Shown here piece by piece: positions 1-9,076 of a stretch of 64,000 nt of DNA. The notes under the pieces were generated by a model that saw nothing but the letters and a program-made list of their open reading frames with translations, was not told the DNA's origin and did not search any database. Both the position numbers and the translations under genes were made by a program. How positions within the stretch are numbered: position 1 is the stretch's first letter; every line of letters begins with the position of its first letter. Origin of the DNA: Paenibacillus sp. FSL H8-0079 (GTDB lineage: Bacteria; Bacillota; Bacilli; Paenibacillales; Paenibacillaceae); the NCBI RefSeq assembly GCF_037991315.1, contig NZ_CP150300.1, forward strand, positions 3,844,001-3,908,000, in the 5' to 3' direction.

Positions 1-538
1 AAGCATGGTACAAGTTCAAGTGCTCCATGAAGAATACAGGATCGTTATCGCGAATAGAAGCGATCATCAGACCTTTTGCATCGTAAGGGTTAGAAGGAAC
101 AACTACTTTGATACCTGGTGTTTGCGTAAGCAGACCTTCCAGGGAATCTGTATGCAATTCTGCCGCTTTTACACCGCCACCGAATGGTGTACGGAATACG
201 ATTGGAGAATTGTATTTTCCACCGGAGCGGAAACGCATACGAGCAGCTTGTACTACCATTTGGTCAAGGGCTTCGAAGATAAAACCAACGAATTGGATCT
301 CAGCAACCGGACGGAAGCCTTGTACACCCAAACCTACAGCCAGACCACCAATAGCGGACTCAGCCAATGGTGTATCAAATACACGCTCTTCGCCAAACTC
401 TTTTTGCAGACCTTCCGTTACACGGAAAACGCCGCCTACATTACCTACGTCTTCACCGAAAAGCAGAACGTTAGGATCACGTTTCAACTCCACGCGAAGC
501 GCATCACGGATTGCTTCTTTCATGTTCATTTGTGCCAT
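1..538 (-). CDS. pdhB: Pyruvate dehydrogenase E1 beta subunit (partial, 3' end outside window)
   Basis: Beta subunit of the pyruvate dehydrogenase E1 heterotetramer, which decarboxylates pyruvate on thiamine diphosphate and passes the acetyl group to lipoyl-E2. About 179 N-terminal residues are visible. They begin [15 protein letters not shown] and contain the family stretches [17 protein letters not shown] and [16 protein letters not shown], which closely resemble Bacillus PdhB. An upstream ATG at 547 lies only 2 bases after the AAGGAGG site, so the ATG at 538, which also matches the usual family N-terminus, is preferred. It follows pdhA on the same strand with about 100 bases between and is probably co-transcribed. 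The gene runs off the left edge. Confidence 0.95.
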   Translation of the reverse strand, partial: MAQMNMKEAIRDALRVELKRDPNVLLFGEDVGNVGGVFRVTEGLQKEFGEERVFDTPLAESAIGGLAVGLGVQGFRPVAEIQFVGFIFEALDQMVVQAARMRFRSGGKYNSPIVFRTPFGGGVKAAELHTDSLEGLLTQTPGIKVVVPSNPYDAKGLMIASIRDNDPVFFMEHLNLYHA

Positions 539-639
539 TTGCTTCATTTCCTCCTTAAACATTGACAGTTCACATTTGAATTCGTACATGTATACCGGGA
601 CATTAAAGTCGCGGATGTTTATGCTTTATCGGAAAAAAC

Positions 640-1707
640 TTATTGGAAATCAGCTTTTTGCTCTTCCAAGTGCTTAGGCGTTTGTTCGAACATGCTGTCG
701 ATCAAGCCTGAAATCGTCATTTTCTCGGTTTTTTCCGCTTTTTTGATCTCTTCATTTACTTTAGCTTTTGCTTCTTCTTTCACACGTGCTGTATCTTCTT
801 CAGTCCACAGACCTTTTTTCTCCAGATATTTAGCGAAACGTGCGATAGGATCTTTAGCAGACCATTCTGCCTCTTCTTCTTTTGTACGATACTTGGAAGC
901 ATCATCCGAAAGGGAGTGAGGACGGAAACGGTATGTTACTGCTTCGATCAATGTTGCGCCTTCTCCGTTACGTCCACGCTCAGCAGCTTCCTGAACAGCT
1001 TTGATAACAGCGAAGATGTCCATACCGTCAACTTTGACACCTTTGATGCCTGCTGCTACCGCTTTGTGAGCGATGGACAGAGCTGCTGTTTGTTTAGCAA
1101 AAGGAGTTGTGATGGCATAACCATTGTTTTGTACGAAGAAGATAACAGGCAATTTGTATACACCAGCATAGTTCAGACCTTCATAGAAGTCACCTTCAGA
1201 AGAACCGCCATCACCTGTGTATGTGATAACAACTTGTTTTTGTTTCTTCAATTTGTAACCCATTGCGATACCCATTGCGTGCAGGATTTGTGCACCAATG
1301 ATGATTTGTGGCATCAATACATTAACGCCATCTGGAATTTGTCCACCATGTTGGTGTCCACGGGAGTACAAGAATGCTTGATAAAGAGGAAGTCCATGCC
1401 ATACGAGTTGCGGAATGTCACGATAGCCAGGACATACAAAGTCTTCTTTTTCAATTGCAAATTCACTACCAACCATTGTAGCTTCTTGACCAGATACTGG
1501 AGCATAGAAACCAAGACGACCTTGACGGCCCAGGTTTACTGCACGGTCATCCCAAGTACGGGTAAATACCATGCGGTACATAATTTCTTTTAATTGATCA
1601 TCGGAAAGTGTAGGCATCATGTCTTTGTTAACAATTTCGCCGTCAGGAGACAGCACGGACAGAGCTTCTACATCCTCTGTATACACTTCATAAGGAACCT
1701 TGCTCAT
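640..1707 (-). CDS. pdhA: Pyruvate dehydrogenase E1 alpha subunit
   Basis: Alpha subunit of pyruvate dehydrogenase E1, 355 aa, the usual length for the Gram-positive enzyme. It carries the thiamine-diphosphate binding motif GDGGSSEGDFYEGLNYAGV and the phosphorylation-loop-like stretch YRFRPHSLSDDASKYR. The reading frame is open to 1743, but the start at 1707 (MSKVPYEVY) is preferred because a GAGGTG ribosome site lies just upstream; the 12 extra residues (MIFKFFVEVKKK) have no such site. It is the first gene of the pdhA-pdhB pair and has a good sigma-A promoter upstream. Thiamine diphosphate made through the thi genes in this window is its cofactor. Confidence 0.95.
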   Translation of the reverse strand: MSKVPYEVYTEDVEALSVLSPDGEIVNKDMMPTLSDDQLKEIMYRMVFTRTWDDRAVNLGRQGRLGFYAPVSGQEATMVGSEFAIEKEDFVCPGYRDIPQLVWHGLPLYQAFLYSRGHQHGGQIPDGVNVLMPQIIIGAQILHAMGIAMGYKLKKQKQVVITYTGDGGSSEGDFYEGLNYAGVYKLPVIFFVQNNGYAITTPFAKQTAALSIAHKAVAAGIKGVKVDGMDIFAVIKAVQEAAERGRNGEGATLIEAVTYRFRPHSLSDDASKYRTKEEEAEWSAKDPIARFAKYLEKKGLWTEEDTARVKEEAKAKVNEEIKKAEKTEKMTISGLIDSMFEQTPKHLEEQKADFQ

Positions 1708-1762
1708 TTTTTTCTTCACCTCAACAAAAAATTTGAATATCAAGTTCCGCTGTTATAATATT

Positions 1763-1792
1763 ATTATACACCTGTTTCACTCCATACGTCAA
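1763..1792 (-). promoter_or_regulatory. Sigma-A promoter of pdhA
   Basis: On the minus strand a TTGACG -35 box (1787-1792) and a TATAAT -10 box (1763-1768) are separated by 18 bases. A TG dinucleotide precedes the -10 box. It lies about 55 bases upstream of the pdhA start. No operator was recognised. Confidence 0.7.
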
Positions 1793-1963
1793 AGAAATCC
1801 GTAATTTTTTTATGTTTCCTGCCGGATTGTATGTATAACAGGGGTTTAATATTGGTATAACAGCATAATACATGATTGCGTGTTTGACCTAACCCCGCAC
1901 AAGGGTAATCTTACCGTATTGCGCGGTCGAATGCAAAAAATTAACCGAGAAAGGTGACGTTTT

Positions 1964-2698
1964 ATGACGGATTCCCGCTATTTGAAACGCACGATTGTGA
2001 AGGAAGAGATTGAAAGTCGCTATCTCGGAGAGAAACGAACGCTCCGTATTTACCTTCCTCCGGGCTATAACGAATTGCTCAGCTACCCTGTCGTTTATTG
2101 TCAGGATGGCGAAGAATTTTTCAATTTCGGGCGAATTGCAACAACAGCTAACCGAATTATTCTGGACGAAGGAGCCGAGCCTTTCATTATTGTAGGGGTT
2201 CAGGTGGATGTGTCTGTGAGAACGCAGGAATATGCTCCATTTGGAGATCGGTTCAAGGCATATACCGCTTGCTTCGCTGAAGAGATTATTCCCTATATAG
2301 AAGAGAAATATCCTGTGCGTCGTTCTCCGCAGGAACGTGTTCTTGCCGGAGACTCGCTCGGTGGCAGTGTTTCGCTTCATCTTGCTCTGTTATATCCTGA
2401 TCTGTTCACACGTGTCATTAGCATGTCTGGTGCCTTCTACTCCGCTTCTCAGGAAATCTATGCCGCAGGCGAAGATCTGTCCTGGCTCTCGATCTGGATG
2501 ATCGTTGGTTTGCAGGAGACTGCCTTCCAAGCAGACACCGGTACGTATGATTTTGTACAATTGAACCGGGATACCCGTGATTTGCTGGAAAAACGAGGTG
2601 CTCTCGTCTCCTACCAGGAGAAAGACGGGAACCACCAATGGGGTTTTTGGCAAAATGAATTGCCAGAAGCATTGCTTTATTTTCTCCAAGAAGGATAA
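1964..2698 (+). CDS. Esterase of the Fes/esterase-D alpha/beta-hydrolase family
   Basis: Predicted cytoplasmic serine esterase, 244 aa, with no signal peptide. The order is that of the 'putative esterase' family: an N-terminal strand region (TLRIYLPPGY), the oxyanion region (VVYCQDGEEFF), the nucleophile elbow GDSLGG with Ser131, and a C-terminal His in DGNHQWGFW (about residue 224). The substrate cannot be told from sequence; relatives hydrolyse enterochelin-type esters or act as acetyl esterases. An AGAAAGGTGA ribosome site precedes the ATG. It stands alone, divergent from pdhA and followed by a terminator. Confidence 0.85.
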   Translation: MTDSRYLKRTIVKEEIESRYLGEKRTLRIYLPPGYNELLSYPVVYCQDGEEFFNFGRIATTANRIILDEGAEPFIIVGVQVDVSVRTQEYAPFGDRFKAYTACFAEEIIPYIEEKYPVRRSPQERVLAGDSLGGSVSLHLALLYPDLFTRVISMSGAFYSASQEIYAAGEDLSWLSIWMIVGLQETAFQADTGTYDFVQLNRDTRDLLEKRGALVSYQEKDGNHQWGFWQNELPEALLYFLQEG

Positions 2699-2713
2699 AT
2701 GGACCACATCAAC

Positions 2714-2740
2714 AGGCGGCTGAAATGCCGCTTTTGTTTC
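2714..2740 (+). terminator. Intrinsic terminator after the esterase gene
   Basis: A GCGGC/GCCGC stem (2716-2720 with 2727-2731) has a 6-base loop and is followed by TTTTGTTT, 16 bases after the esterase stop codon. Confidence 0.7.
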
Positions 2741-2769
2741 CTAACTAAATGATACCGCTTACATACTAG

Positions 2770-3480
2770 AGTAAAAGGCTGGGCAAAACCCAGCCCCTCC
2801 TCATCAAACCGTACGTGAGGTTTTCCCTCATACGGCTTTCCGATGTTCATCTTTCATGGGCATGCAGCATATTTGCTTTGGCCTCATGACCTAGTTTCCC
2901 CTATAAGAGTTGTTGAGTGTTTTCTAGCGTGTCGTTAGCCATTTTGGCATTCACGAACTCGTACCTCTTGGTGAAACGTGAACAAAGTAGGGCTCCTTCC
3001 CTCCCGCAGGTTGTGTTGTCCTGCGTTCCCAGGTAGTATGAGCCCCTCGGACTCCCTTCCTGCTGTTCACTCACTTCACCTTCTGGCTTATAGAGTACCA
3101 CTTTACGGATTCATAAAAAAAAAATCCGTGCAGGGGAGGGTCTCCCCAGTTCACTACATCCTCTTTCAGACCATGCCGCTCCCCTTACGCCGGAGGATTC
3201 TTCGCTGTCGCTCCAAGTTCAAAACAGCTTCCCTGGCCTTCGTCCATCTACACGAGACTCGGCTTCCTCTTTTCCCTCTTGCAAGGCCTTTTTGACGACG
3301 CGGCAGGATTCACTTGATGTTACGGCCTGGACTGTCGCTCGCCCTGTCTCTGACAGGTACTTTCGTCGATACGCTTTTACGCACAGATTTCTCCATACGC
3401 AAGTATCCTAGCTACACGGGGCTTGGCCTCTCCCGCGACCGGATTTTCATCGGCTAGAAGATGCGTGCTTAGCTGGGCAC
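2770..3480 (-). mobile_element. Group II intron relic without reverse transcriptase
   Basis: On the minus strand the segment starts with GTGCCCAGC (about 3480) and ends near 2770. Near the 3' end a 34-nt hairpin (2806-2839) has the form of group II domain V: AAGCCGTATGAGG, a GAAA-type loop, then CCTCACGTACGGTTT. It is followed by a GC-rich hairpin (GGGCTGGG/CCCAGCCC) in the place of domain VI. The interior of about 600 nt holds GC-rich structured RNA-like sequence but no reverse transcriptase; the only long frame (2901-3101, minus) has no RT motifs. Boundaries are approximate. It lies just past the terminator of the phosphatase gene, in the same orientation, as class C introns typically do. 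Subclass assignment is an inference. Confidence 0.75.
2806..2839 (-). ncRNA. Group II intron domain V
   Basis: This 34-nt hairpin has the catalytic AGC near its 5' side, a GAAA-like tetraloop, and the complementary GTACGGTT arm. The length and pairing match the conserved domain V of bacterial group II introns. It is the strongest single piece of evidence for the intron call. Confidence 0.8.
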
Positions 3481-3493
3481 GCTGTAAATTGAA

Positions 3494-3540
3494 AAAGAAG
3501 CAGGATGTCCTGCTTGCTTGAGTACTCACTCCTGCTTCTT
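3494..3540 (-). terminator. Intrinsic terminator of the phosphatase operon
   Basis: On the minus strand GAAGCAGGA pairs with TCCTGCTTC about 20 bases later, followed by TTTTTC. A shorter alternative hairpin, AGCAGGA-CA-TCCTGCT, shares the same 3' arm. It ends about 15 bases before the 5' end of the group II intron relic. Confidence 0.75.
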
Positions 3541-3578
3541 TGTCCGGCTACAAGTTAAGTATGAGTTCGTGTTATTAA

Positions 3579-4049
3579 CTAGGCTAATGAATGTTCAGCT
3601 TCAATCTTTCTCAACAAAACATCGCAACCTGCATTAACCAACTCGTACACCTCTTCAAAATTGCCTGTGTGATACGGGTCTGGTACTTCTCTAAGCTTCT
3701 CATCCGGAAGCAAGTCCATGAACTTGATGATGTCCGCCTCAGCTCCGCCTGGAACGTTGCGCACATTATCTGCATTGGAATTATCCATACACACAATGTA
3801 ATCAAACTGAGTAAAGTCTTCGCTGGCGAATTGTCTCGCTGCCATGTTGGCATAAGAAATCTGGTATGAATCCAGCAAGTTCCGAGTCCCTTCATGCGGA
3901 GGTTTACCAACGTGCCAGTCCCCTGTACCCGCTGAGTCCACACGAATCTGATGTTCGAGCCCCTTCTCTAGGACTTTGTGACGCAGGACTGCTTCAGCCA
4001 TTGGTGATCTACATATATTGCCCAGACATACAAACAAAACGTGAATCAT
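3579..4049 (-). CDS. Low-molecular-weight protein-tyrosine phosphatase
   Basis: Cytoplasmic LMW phosphotyrosine phosphatase of the arsenate-reductase/Wzb/YfkJ fold, 156 aa. The P-loop CLGNICRSP gives nucleophile Cys8 and Arg14. The general acid is Asp124 in DPYHTGNFEEVYE. It starts 1 base after the stop of the TRIC gene, and its ribosome site (AAGGGGGAT) lies within the end of that gene, so the two are probably translationally coupled. The substrate is unknown. Confidence 0.92.
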   Translation of the reverse strand: MIHVLFVCLGNICRSPMAEAVLRHKVLEKGLEHQIRVDSAGTGDWHVGKPPHEGTRNLLDSYQISYANMAARQFASEDFTQFDYIVCMDNSNADNVRNVPGGAEADIIKFMDLLPDEKLREVPDPYHTGNFEEVYELVNAGCDVLLRKIEAEHSLA

Positions 4050-4050
4050 A

Positions 4051-4761
4051 TTAATCCCCCTTACTTAGCGTACCTTGAAGTACCGACGATGCTGGCTGTG
4101 TTACGATGCTCTCCGGCTGAGGATTGACGTTCCCCGTCCCCGATGGCACGAGCGAACGACGTGGCAGCTTCCATTTATAATGTACAGAACACATCCGGAA
4201 GAACACAACGGCCGCAAAACAAAGTAATAGCCCCACATTCGTTGTTAACCAACCCATACCTATGACAAAACCGGCTGTCATTGCCCATACAGCATAAATT
4301 TCATCACGCAATACAAGCGGTTTACGTCCAGCGAGCACATCACGAATAACGCCTCCACCAATACCGGTCATTACTGCTGCAACGATAACTGCACTAATGG
4401 GATGTCCCATATTTGCCGCGTATAATGCGCCTTGAATTGCAAATGCTGCGAGTCCGATTGCATCGAACAACGCCTCTGTTCGCTTCCAGTGACCAATCCA
4501 CTTGAGTGGCAGCACAAACGCAATCGCGACAGATACCAAGGCCAACATAATAAGTGATCCCTGACTCCATAGTGTCGTTACAGGTATACCTATAAGTACA
4601 TTCCGGATAATCCCGCCTCCGAATGCAGTCACAAGTCCAAGTACCAGTACGCCCAAAATGTCATATTCCTCTTCCATTGCTACGAAGGCACCGGACATTG
4701 CAAATGCGATGGTACCTATAATGCTGAATACTTCAAAAATGTGTAAGTCCAACCTGTTCAA
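4051..4761 (-). CDS. TRIC-type cation channel family membrane protein (UPF0126)
   Basis: Integral membrane protein of 236 aa with about six to seven hydrophobic helices. It has two internally similar halves, each with a glycine-rich signature (AFGGGIIRNVLIG and GIGGGVIRDVLAG). This duplicated pattern is typical of the bacterial TRIC/UPF0126 family, members of which form trimeric cation channels. The C-terminal 35 residues are polar and Pro/Ser-rich. It is the first gene of a two-gene unit with the phosphatase and is divergent from the thiamine pyrophosphokinase gene. The physiological ion is not evident. Confidence 0.85.
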   Translation of the reverse strand: MNRLDLHIFEVFSIIGTIAFAMSGAFVAMEEEYDILGVLVLGLVTAFGGGIIRNVLIGIPVTTLWSQGSLIMLALVSVAIAFVLPLKWIGHWKRTEALFDAIGLAAFAIQGALYAANMGHPISAVIVAAVMTGIGGGVIRDVLAGRKPLVLRDEIYAVWAMTAGFVIGMGWLTTNVGLLLCFAAVVFFRMCSVHYKWKLPRRSLVPSGTGNVNPQPESIVTQPASSVLQGTLSKGD

Positions 4762-4883
4762 ACCTCACTTTTCAAGTCATCTCCGTGTCGCTCTACCCAT
4801 TGTATCCGCGAGCACTGAAATTGTGCAACCACATTTTGTGGATTATACTGGTTTGGTGAAAGAATTAGGAAGGATGAAATAAA

Positions 4884-5525
4884 ATGACGGTGAAACGGAT
4901 TGTTATTTTTACAGGCGGAAATCTATCTGCGGAGTTACTTCAGGAAATACGAGATGATGACATGATCATCGCAGCTGATCGTGGTGCATTATTTTTGATC
5001 GAACATGGCATTCAGCCTCATATTGCAGTTGGAGATTTTGATTCTATTACTGAAGAGGAACTTACGATTGTTAGCAACAATAGCATTCAGTTTATTTCAT
5101 GCGACCCTGTTCATAAGGATCTTACCGATACGGAAATGGCTTTTGAGACAGCGCTGGATCACGAACCTTCTCACATCCTGATGTTGGGTGCTACAGGTAC
5201 TCGAATGGATCACACACTCGCTAATGTACATATTATGGTTCGCGCGATGCAGCATCATATTTCCTGTGTCATTCAGGACAAGCACAACTACATGACACTG
5301 ACAACATCCAAAGCTGTGGTAGAACACCGGGACTATAAATATGTTTCTTTACTCCCCCTCACTCATGAGGTTACAGGAATAACTCTGGATGGTTTTATGT
5401 ATCCACTGGATCAAGCCACCATTCGCATGGGACAATCCTTGGGTGTAAGCAACCAACTCTTAGGCACTTCCGGTACAGTCACCATCGATAGTGGCTTACT
5501 ACTGATTATTCAGAGCAAAGATTGA
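4884..5525 (+). CDS. thiN: Thiamine pyrophosphokinase
   Basis: Transfers pyrophosphate from ATP to thiamine to make thiamine diphosphate, the salvage/final step for this cofactor in Firmicutes. At 213 aa it has normal length. Family motifs seen: AADRGALFLIEHGIQPHIAVGDFDSI, then the acidic THKDLTDTEMA-type segment (here KDLTDTEMAFETAL) and the GATGTRMDHTLANVHIM stretch. An AGGAAGG ribosome site precedes the ATG. It is monocistronic, with a terminator downstream, and lies away from the thi operon found 2-6 kb further on. No TPP riboswitch was seen in front of it. Confidence 0.93.
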   Translation: MTVKRIVIFTGGNLSAELLQEIRDDDMIIAADRGALFLIEHGIQPHIAVGDFDSITEEELTIVSNNSIQFISCDPVHKDLTDTEMAFETALDHEPSHILMLGATGTRMDHTLANVHIMVRAMQHHISCVIQDKHNYMTLTTSKAVVEHRDYKYVSLLPLTHEVTGITLDGFMYPLDQATIRMGQSLGVSNQLLGTSGTVTIDSGLLLIIQSKD

Positions 5526-5604
5526 ATCTATTAGCATGCTTCATCGTTATTTATTACGTTTTTGTAACCAGTGATTTCGTTAAGAAAATAGGTTCCTACA
5601 CAAC

Positions 5605-5636
5605 AAAGACCCTTGATAACCAAGGGTCTTTTCTAT
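5605..5636 (+). terminator. Intrinsic terminator of thiN
   Basis: AAAGACCCTTG (5605-5615) pairs perfectly with CAAGGGTCTTT (5621-5631) across a 5-base loop, and a T-rich tract follows. Confidence 0.85.
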
Positions 5637-5821
5637 TTCATCTTTGTTTACCATTCGTCAATGATTAATTTTTTGACATTTTTAATTGTATTTTAATAAA
5701 CATACCCAAACCACTGTGGCGCAAGGGATCACACGTCCCTATCCAATTTCTAGGCTGTTACAAAGCTGTTATACTCGCTCTAGCAACTTAACGAAAACGA
5801 ATTTTGGAGGTACTAACTAAT

Positions 5822-6322
5822 ATGAAAACAAACATCTTTGTCCAAAAGGCCGTAACCGTCGGGTTGTGCGCTACACTAGGTTTTGGAGCTGTACTAATGA
5901 CTAACGCACCTGTTGCACAGGCAGCAACTGCATCTGTGTCCACAGGTCAACAGATTGTTAACTATGGTAAACAATTTACTGGAACTCCATATAAATTTGG
6001 TGCCTCAACAACAACAACCAAAGTTTTTGACTGCTCTTCTTTTATGAAATATATTTTCAAAAAGTATGGTGTAGACTTGCCGCGCACTTCCGTGAAACAA
6101 TCTAAAGAAGGCACAGCTGTGTCCAAAGCTAATCTGCGTGTAGGCGATCTGGTATTCTTCTCCAGCGGTAGCCGTTCTACTGGCTCCAACATCACTCATG
6201 TAGGCGTGTACGCAGGGAACGGAAAGATTCTGCATACGTATGGATCTCCAGGCGTAACCCTTTCGGATCTGAATTCCGGTACTTGGGAAAGAACGTATAT
6301 TAAAGCTCGTCGTGTACTTTAG
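5822..6322 (+). CDS. Secreted NlpC/P60-family peptidoglycan endopeptidase
   Basis: Exported cell-wall hydrolase predicted to cut within peptidoglycan stem peptides; 166 aa. The signal peptide ends at AQA34, after a hydrophobic core. The NlpC/P60 domain fills the rest: Cys71 in FDCSSF, His126 in ITHVGVYAG and His138 as the likely third residue (ILHTYGS). There is no SH3b or LysM targeting domain, so it is a minimal enzyme. The TTG at 5804 is in frame, but a GGAGGT site correctly placed before the ATG at 5822 decides the start. It is monocistronic. Confidence 0.92.
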   Translation: MKTNIFVQKAVTVGLCATLGFGAVLMTNAPVAQAATASVSTGQQIVNYGKQFTGTPYKFGASTTTTKVFDCSSFMKYIFKKYGVDLPRTSVKQSKEGTAVSKANLRVGDLVFFSSGSRSTGSNITHVGVYAGNGKILHTYGSPGVTLSDLNSGTWERTYIKARRVL

Positions 6323-6343
6323 AATTATATATTGCTAAGAAGT

Positions 6344-6374
6344 AAAGACCGGACGAACTGTTCCGGTCTTTTTA
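6344..6374 (+). terminator. Intrinsic terminator between the NlpC/P60 gene and the convergent regulator gene
   Basis: AAAGACCGGA pairs with TCCGGTCTTT across a 9-base loop and is followed by TTT. It sits between convergent genes and may serve both. Confidence 0.8.
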
Positions 6375-6430
6375 ATTACCCTTTTTTCTCCACACTCTAA
6401 ACTGGAGTTTCATGGAATTCGGTGATAAAT

Positions 6431-7135
6431 CTAATTTTTATCATGAAGCATGTAACCGATCCCACGAACGGTATGAATCAGTTTCACACTTCTTCCCTTG
6501 TCCACCTTAACCCTCAGATGTTTGATATACACGTCCACTACGTTGGTATCCATGGCATACTCATATCCCCATACTTCCCGCAAAATATCACTCCGTGTAC
6601 ATGCTTCATTCACATGCAGGGCCAAGAATTCTAGCAATTCGTACTCTTTTGGCGTTAATGTCAGGTATTCACCCCCACGATTTACCCGCCTTGAACGCAA
6701 ATTCACTTTAAGATCATGGACTACAATAACTTCTTCGCCCTCTGGTGTTGCATTCGCGAAAACACGCAATAAATTTCGTATTCTAGCCAGCATAACATTC
6801 AAGTGAACAGGTTCCTCCATTACATCATTAGCTCCATAATCCAGCCATTCCACGATGAATTGAGGAGATGCATTTGACGTGATAACCAGTAGAGGTACAA
6901 CCTGACCTTTACCTATCCATTGTTTCAACTCTGCCTTCTGATCTTGTTGCCGATATACCTCCCCCTCATCCAAGTCTAGCAAGATGATCAGGTTAAATTT
7001 TGATAACGAATCCTCGACGGATTGGTTTAGTTCAGACTCTTTCTTTCGTTGCACCTCATACCCTTCGGCACATAATATGTCTTGAATAAGGCTGACCTGT
7101 TCTCCTGCTCCAATCAGCAAAATGGCTGTTTTCAC
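6431..7135 (-). CDS. Orphan OmpR/PhoB-type response regulator with an atypical receiver
   Basis: Predicted transcription factor, 234 aa. Residues 1-125 have the receiver layout and 139-230 a standard winged-helix effector domain (LTPKEYELLEFL, VWGYEYAMDTNVVDVYIKHLRVKVD, TVRGIGYML). The receiver departs from the norm. The acidic pair expected after strand 1 is replaced by Gly-Glu-Gln (11-13). The usual phospho-acceptor region reads LLDLDEGEV (Asp54/Asp56). The conserved lysine before cis-proline is Glu (EEP, 107-109). No histidine kinase gene is adjacent. It is probably controlled by something other than ordinary phosphorylation. The target genes are unknown. Confidence 0.85.
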   Translation of the reverse strand: MKTAILLIGAGEQVSLIQDILCAEGYEVQRKKESELNQSVEDSLSKFNLIILLDLDEGEVYRQQDQKAELKQWIGKGQVVPLLVITSNASPQFIVEWLDYGANDVMEEPVHLNVMLARIRNLLRVFANATPEGEEVIVVHDLKVNLRSRRVNRGGEYLTLTPKEYELLEFLALHVNEACTRSDILREVWGYEYAMDTNVVDVYIKHLRVKVDKGRSVKLIHTVRGIGYMLHDKN

Positions 7136-7206
7136 TGTTTTTCACCCGGCCTGTCTCTGTCCCGCTGCTCGCAGCAATGGTTGGTACAGTTAGCATGCCG
7201 TAAAAT

Positions 7207-7241
7207 GAAAAAGTCCATTCCCTCTAGGGAACAGACTTTGC
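7207..7241 (-). terminator. Intrinsic terminator of the thi operon
   Basis: On the minus strand AAGTC-TGTTCCCT pairs with GGGAATG-GACTT around an AGAG loop, followed by TTT. It lies just after the thiF stop codon. Confidence 0.8.
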
Positions 7242-7253
7242 TTCTTTCTTGCT

Positions 7254-8306
7254 TTAACCAAAGTAGCGGTGAACAAGCGTACGTGCTTCCGCTGTATCTT
7301 TGGTTCCGTGTACGAGTACACGTCCATCCTGGAAAATGACCATTCTGTGGACTCCTGTTGTAAAAGAAACCAGAAAAGGATTGGATTCCACTTTACCTTC
7401 CTGAAGTCTATCCAGGCGATCCGCCGTATGTTGAAGATCCAGATTCATGCGTCGAGCAGGTCGGATCTGAACCGTATCTCTGCCACATAATACATCGGTT
7501 TTCTCCAGATTGGACGCAGAAAGATATGGATACGTTGCCGAATCTCCGCAGGAAGGACAGTCTTGCTTTTTCGCACCATCCACATTGATGGATATGTATT
7601 CGTTCCTCCACACGTCAAATGACAACAACTTGCGTCTCAAAGCATTCGTATTGCCGCTAAGCAACTTCATCGCCTCTGCGGTCTGATTCGCCGTTACCAT
7701 CTGCACCGCTTGAGGAATAATGCCAGATGTATCACAGGTATCTCCCCCCAAAGGGACTTCACCCAGCAAACAATTTAAACAGGGCGTATCTCCAGGCATA
7801 AACGTATAGGTAATGCCGTAACTGCCCACGCATCCACCATAAATCCAGGGAATACGGTGCTTCTGTGCCATATCATTAATGAGTAGTCGGGTATCAAAGT
7901 TATCCGTTGCATCCATAATCAAGTCTGCATGCTGAATGAGTTCTTCCAATTCATCCACTCTGACATCCAACACTTTCCCTTGCACATGAACCGTGGAATT
8001 AATGGCAGATAAACGTTTTTCCGCCGCCATCGCCTTCGGCATCCGTTCAATTGCATCCTGTTCTACATATAATTGCTGTCGCTGCAGATTACTCCACTCG
8101 ACATAATCACGATCCACGATCGTGATGTGACCGACTCCTGAACGAACTAACGTTTCTGCGATTCCTGTTCCCAGTGCACCAGCACCAACGATTAAAACTC
8201 TGCTGTCGCTCAATCTGACCTGACCTTCCTTGCCCAGCGGCGCGTAGCGTTCCTGTCTGGAATACCGATCGGCCTGCTCGGAAGATGTTGATTGTTGATC
8301 TATCAT
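7254..8306 (-). CDS. thiF: ThiF/MoeB-family sulfur-carrier adenylyltransferase
   Basis: E1-like enzyme that adenylates the C-terminal Gly-Gly of ThiS so that sulfur can be loaded for thiazole formation; 350 aa. The Rossmann nucleotide-binding motif [17 protein letters not shown] is near residue 41. The family RxxR region (QRQQLY) and two zinc-type Cys pairs (CLNC and CPSC) are present. The last ~80 residues extend beyond the catalytic core. It overlaps the end of thiG by 4 bases and is last in the operon tenI-thiO-thiS-thiG-thiF, which favours a ThiS partner over MoaD. Confidence 0.9.
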   Translation of the reverse strand: MIDQQSTSSEQADRYSRQERYAPLGKEGQVRLSDSRVLIVGAGALGTGIAETLVRSGVGHITIVDRDYVEWSNLQRQQLYVEQDAIERMPKAMAAEKRLSAINSTVHVQGKVLDVRVDELEELIQHADLIMDATDNFDTRLLINDMAQKHRIPWIYGGCVGSYGITYTFMPGDTPCLNCLLGEVPLGGDTCDTSGIIPQAVQMVTANQTAEAMKLLSGNTNALRRKLLSFDVWRNEYISINVDGAKKQDCPSCGDSATYPYLSASNLEKTDVLCGRDTVQIRPARRMNLDLQHTADRLDRLQEGKVESNPFLVSFTTGVHRMVIFQDGRVLVHGTKDTAEARTLVHRYFG

Positions 8307-9076
8307 GTATGAACCATTCCTTCCACCGGACTGCTGGCTGCTGCATAACGCTTCACAGGAATCATGCCTGCCTCATATGCCAGTCTACCTGCCTCTACCC
8401 CCATTCGCATCGCTTGAGCCATGCTCACCGGATCTCTTGATCCAGATACGGCTGTGTTCAACAATACGCCATCCGCACCAAGTTCCATCGCATAAGCAGC
8501 ATCTTTGGGGGAGCGTAACCCTGCATCCACAATTACAGGTACAACGGCCTGCTCAATGATGATCTCAAGGTTATAGGGATTGATGATGCCTCTGCCAGCT
8601 CCGATGGGAGAAGCGCCAGGCATTACAGCATGTACGCCAAGCAGTTGCAGCCTTTTGGCCAGAATGACATCATCCGAAATATAAGGCAATACAGTGAAGC
8701 CCTTTTCAAGCAAAATTTCGCAAGCCTTGTACGTTTCAATCGGATCTGGGAGCAACGTAATTCCATCTCCAATGACTTCGACTTTTATCATATCACAAAG
8801 TCCCGAAGCCCGCGCAAGCTCGGCAATTCGCACCGCCTCTTCCGCAGTGGAAGCCCCAGCTGTATTCGGAAGAAGCGTGTATTGGTCCAGATCCAACGTA
8901 TCCAGGAAATGCTTCTGGTTACGCTCCTCCAGATTCAGACGACGAACAGCAAAGGTTAAAACTTCCGTTTCAGATGCTTCCACAGCCTGACTTTGCACTT
9001 CCAGATCCGAAAACTTGCCTGTTCCGAGCAACAATCTGGACTCAAACGTATATTTCCCAATGTTCAACATCATCAA
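8303..9076 (-). CDS. thiG: Thiazole synthase
   Basis: Builds the thiamine thiazole ring from 1-deoxyxylulose 5-phosphate, dehydroglycine and ThiS-thiocarboxylate; 257 aa TIM barrel. Recognisable parts are [10 protein letters not shown] at the start, the FAVRRLN strand, KVEVIGD (lysine that forms the imine with substrate), [13 protein letters not shown] and [31 protein letters not shown] with the phosphate-binding loop. It overlaps thiS upstream and thiF downstream by 4 bases each, so translation is coupled along the operon. Confidence 0.95.
   Translation of the reverse strand: MMMLNIGKYTFESRLLLGTGKFSDLEVQSQAVEASETEVLTFAVRRLNLEERNQKHFLDTLDLDQYTLLPNTAGASTAEEAVRIAELARASGLCDMIKVEVIGDGITLLPDPIETYKACEILLEKGFTVLPYISDDVILAKRLQLLGVHAVMPGASPIGAGRGIINPYNLEIIIEQAVVPVIVDAGLRSPKDAAYAMELGADGVLLNTAVSGSRDPVSMAQAMRMGVEAGRLAYEAGMIPVKRYAAASSPVEGMVHT

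Noticed and set aside
108..677. 189-codon plus-strand frame over the pdh genes
   Set aside because: Antisense to pdhB and the start of the pdhA 3' region, whose minus-strand products are unmistakable.
2901..3295. Frames of 66 and 105 codons on both strands in the intron region
   Set aside because: They lie in structured group II intron RNA sequence and show no reverse transcriptase or other motifs.
5640..5821. ydaO-type c-di-AMP riboswitch upstream of the NlpC/P60 gene
   Set aside because: This class often precedes wall hydrolase genes, but the region is short and lacks the conserved aptamer segments.
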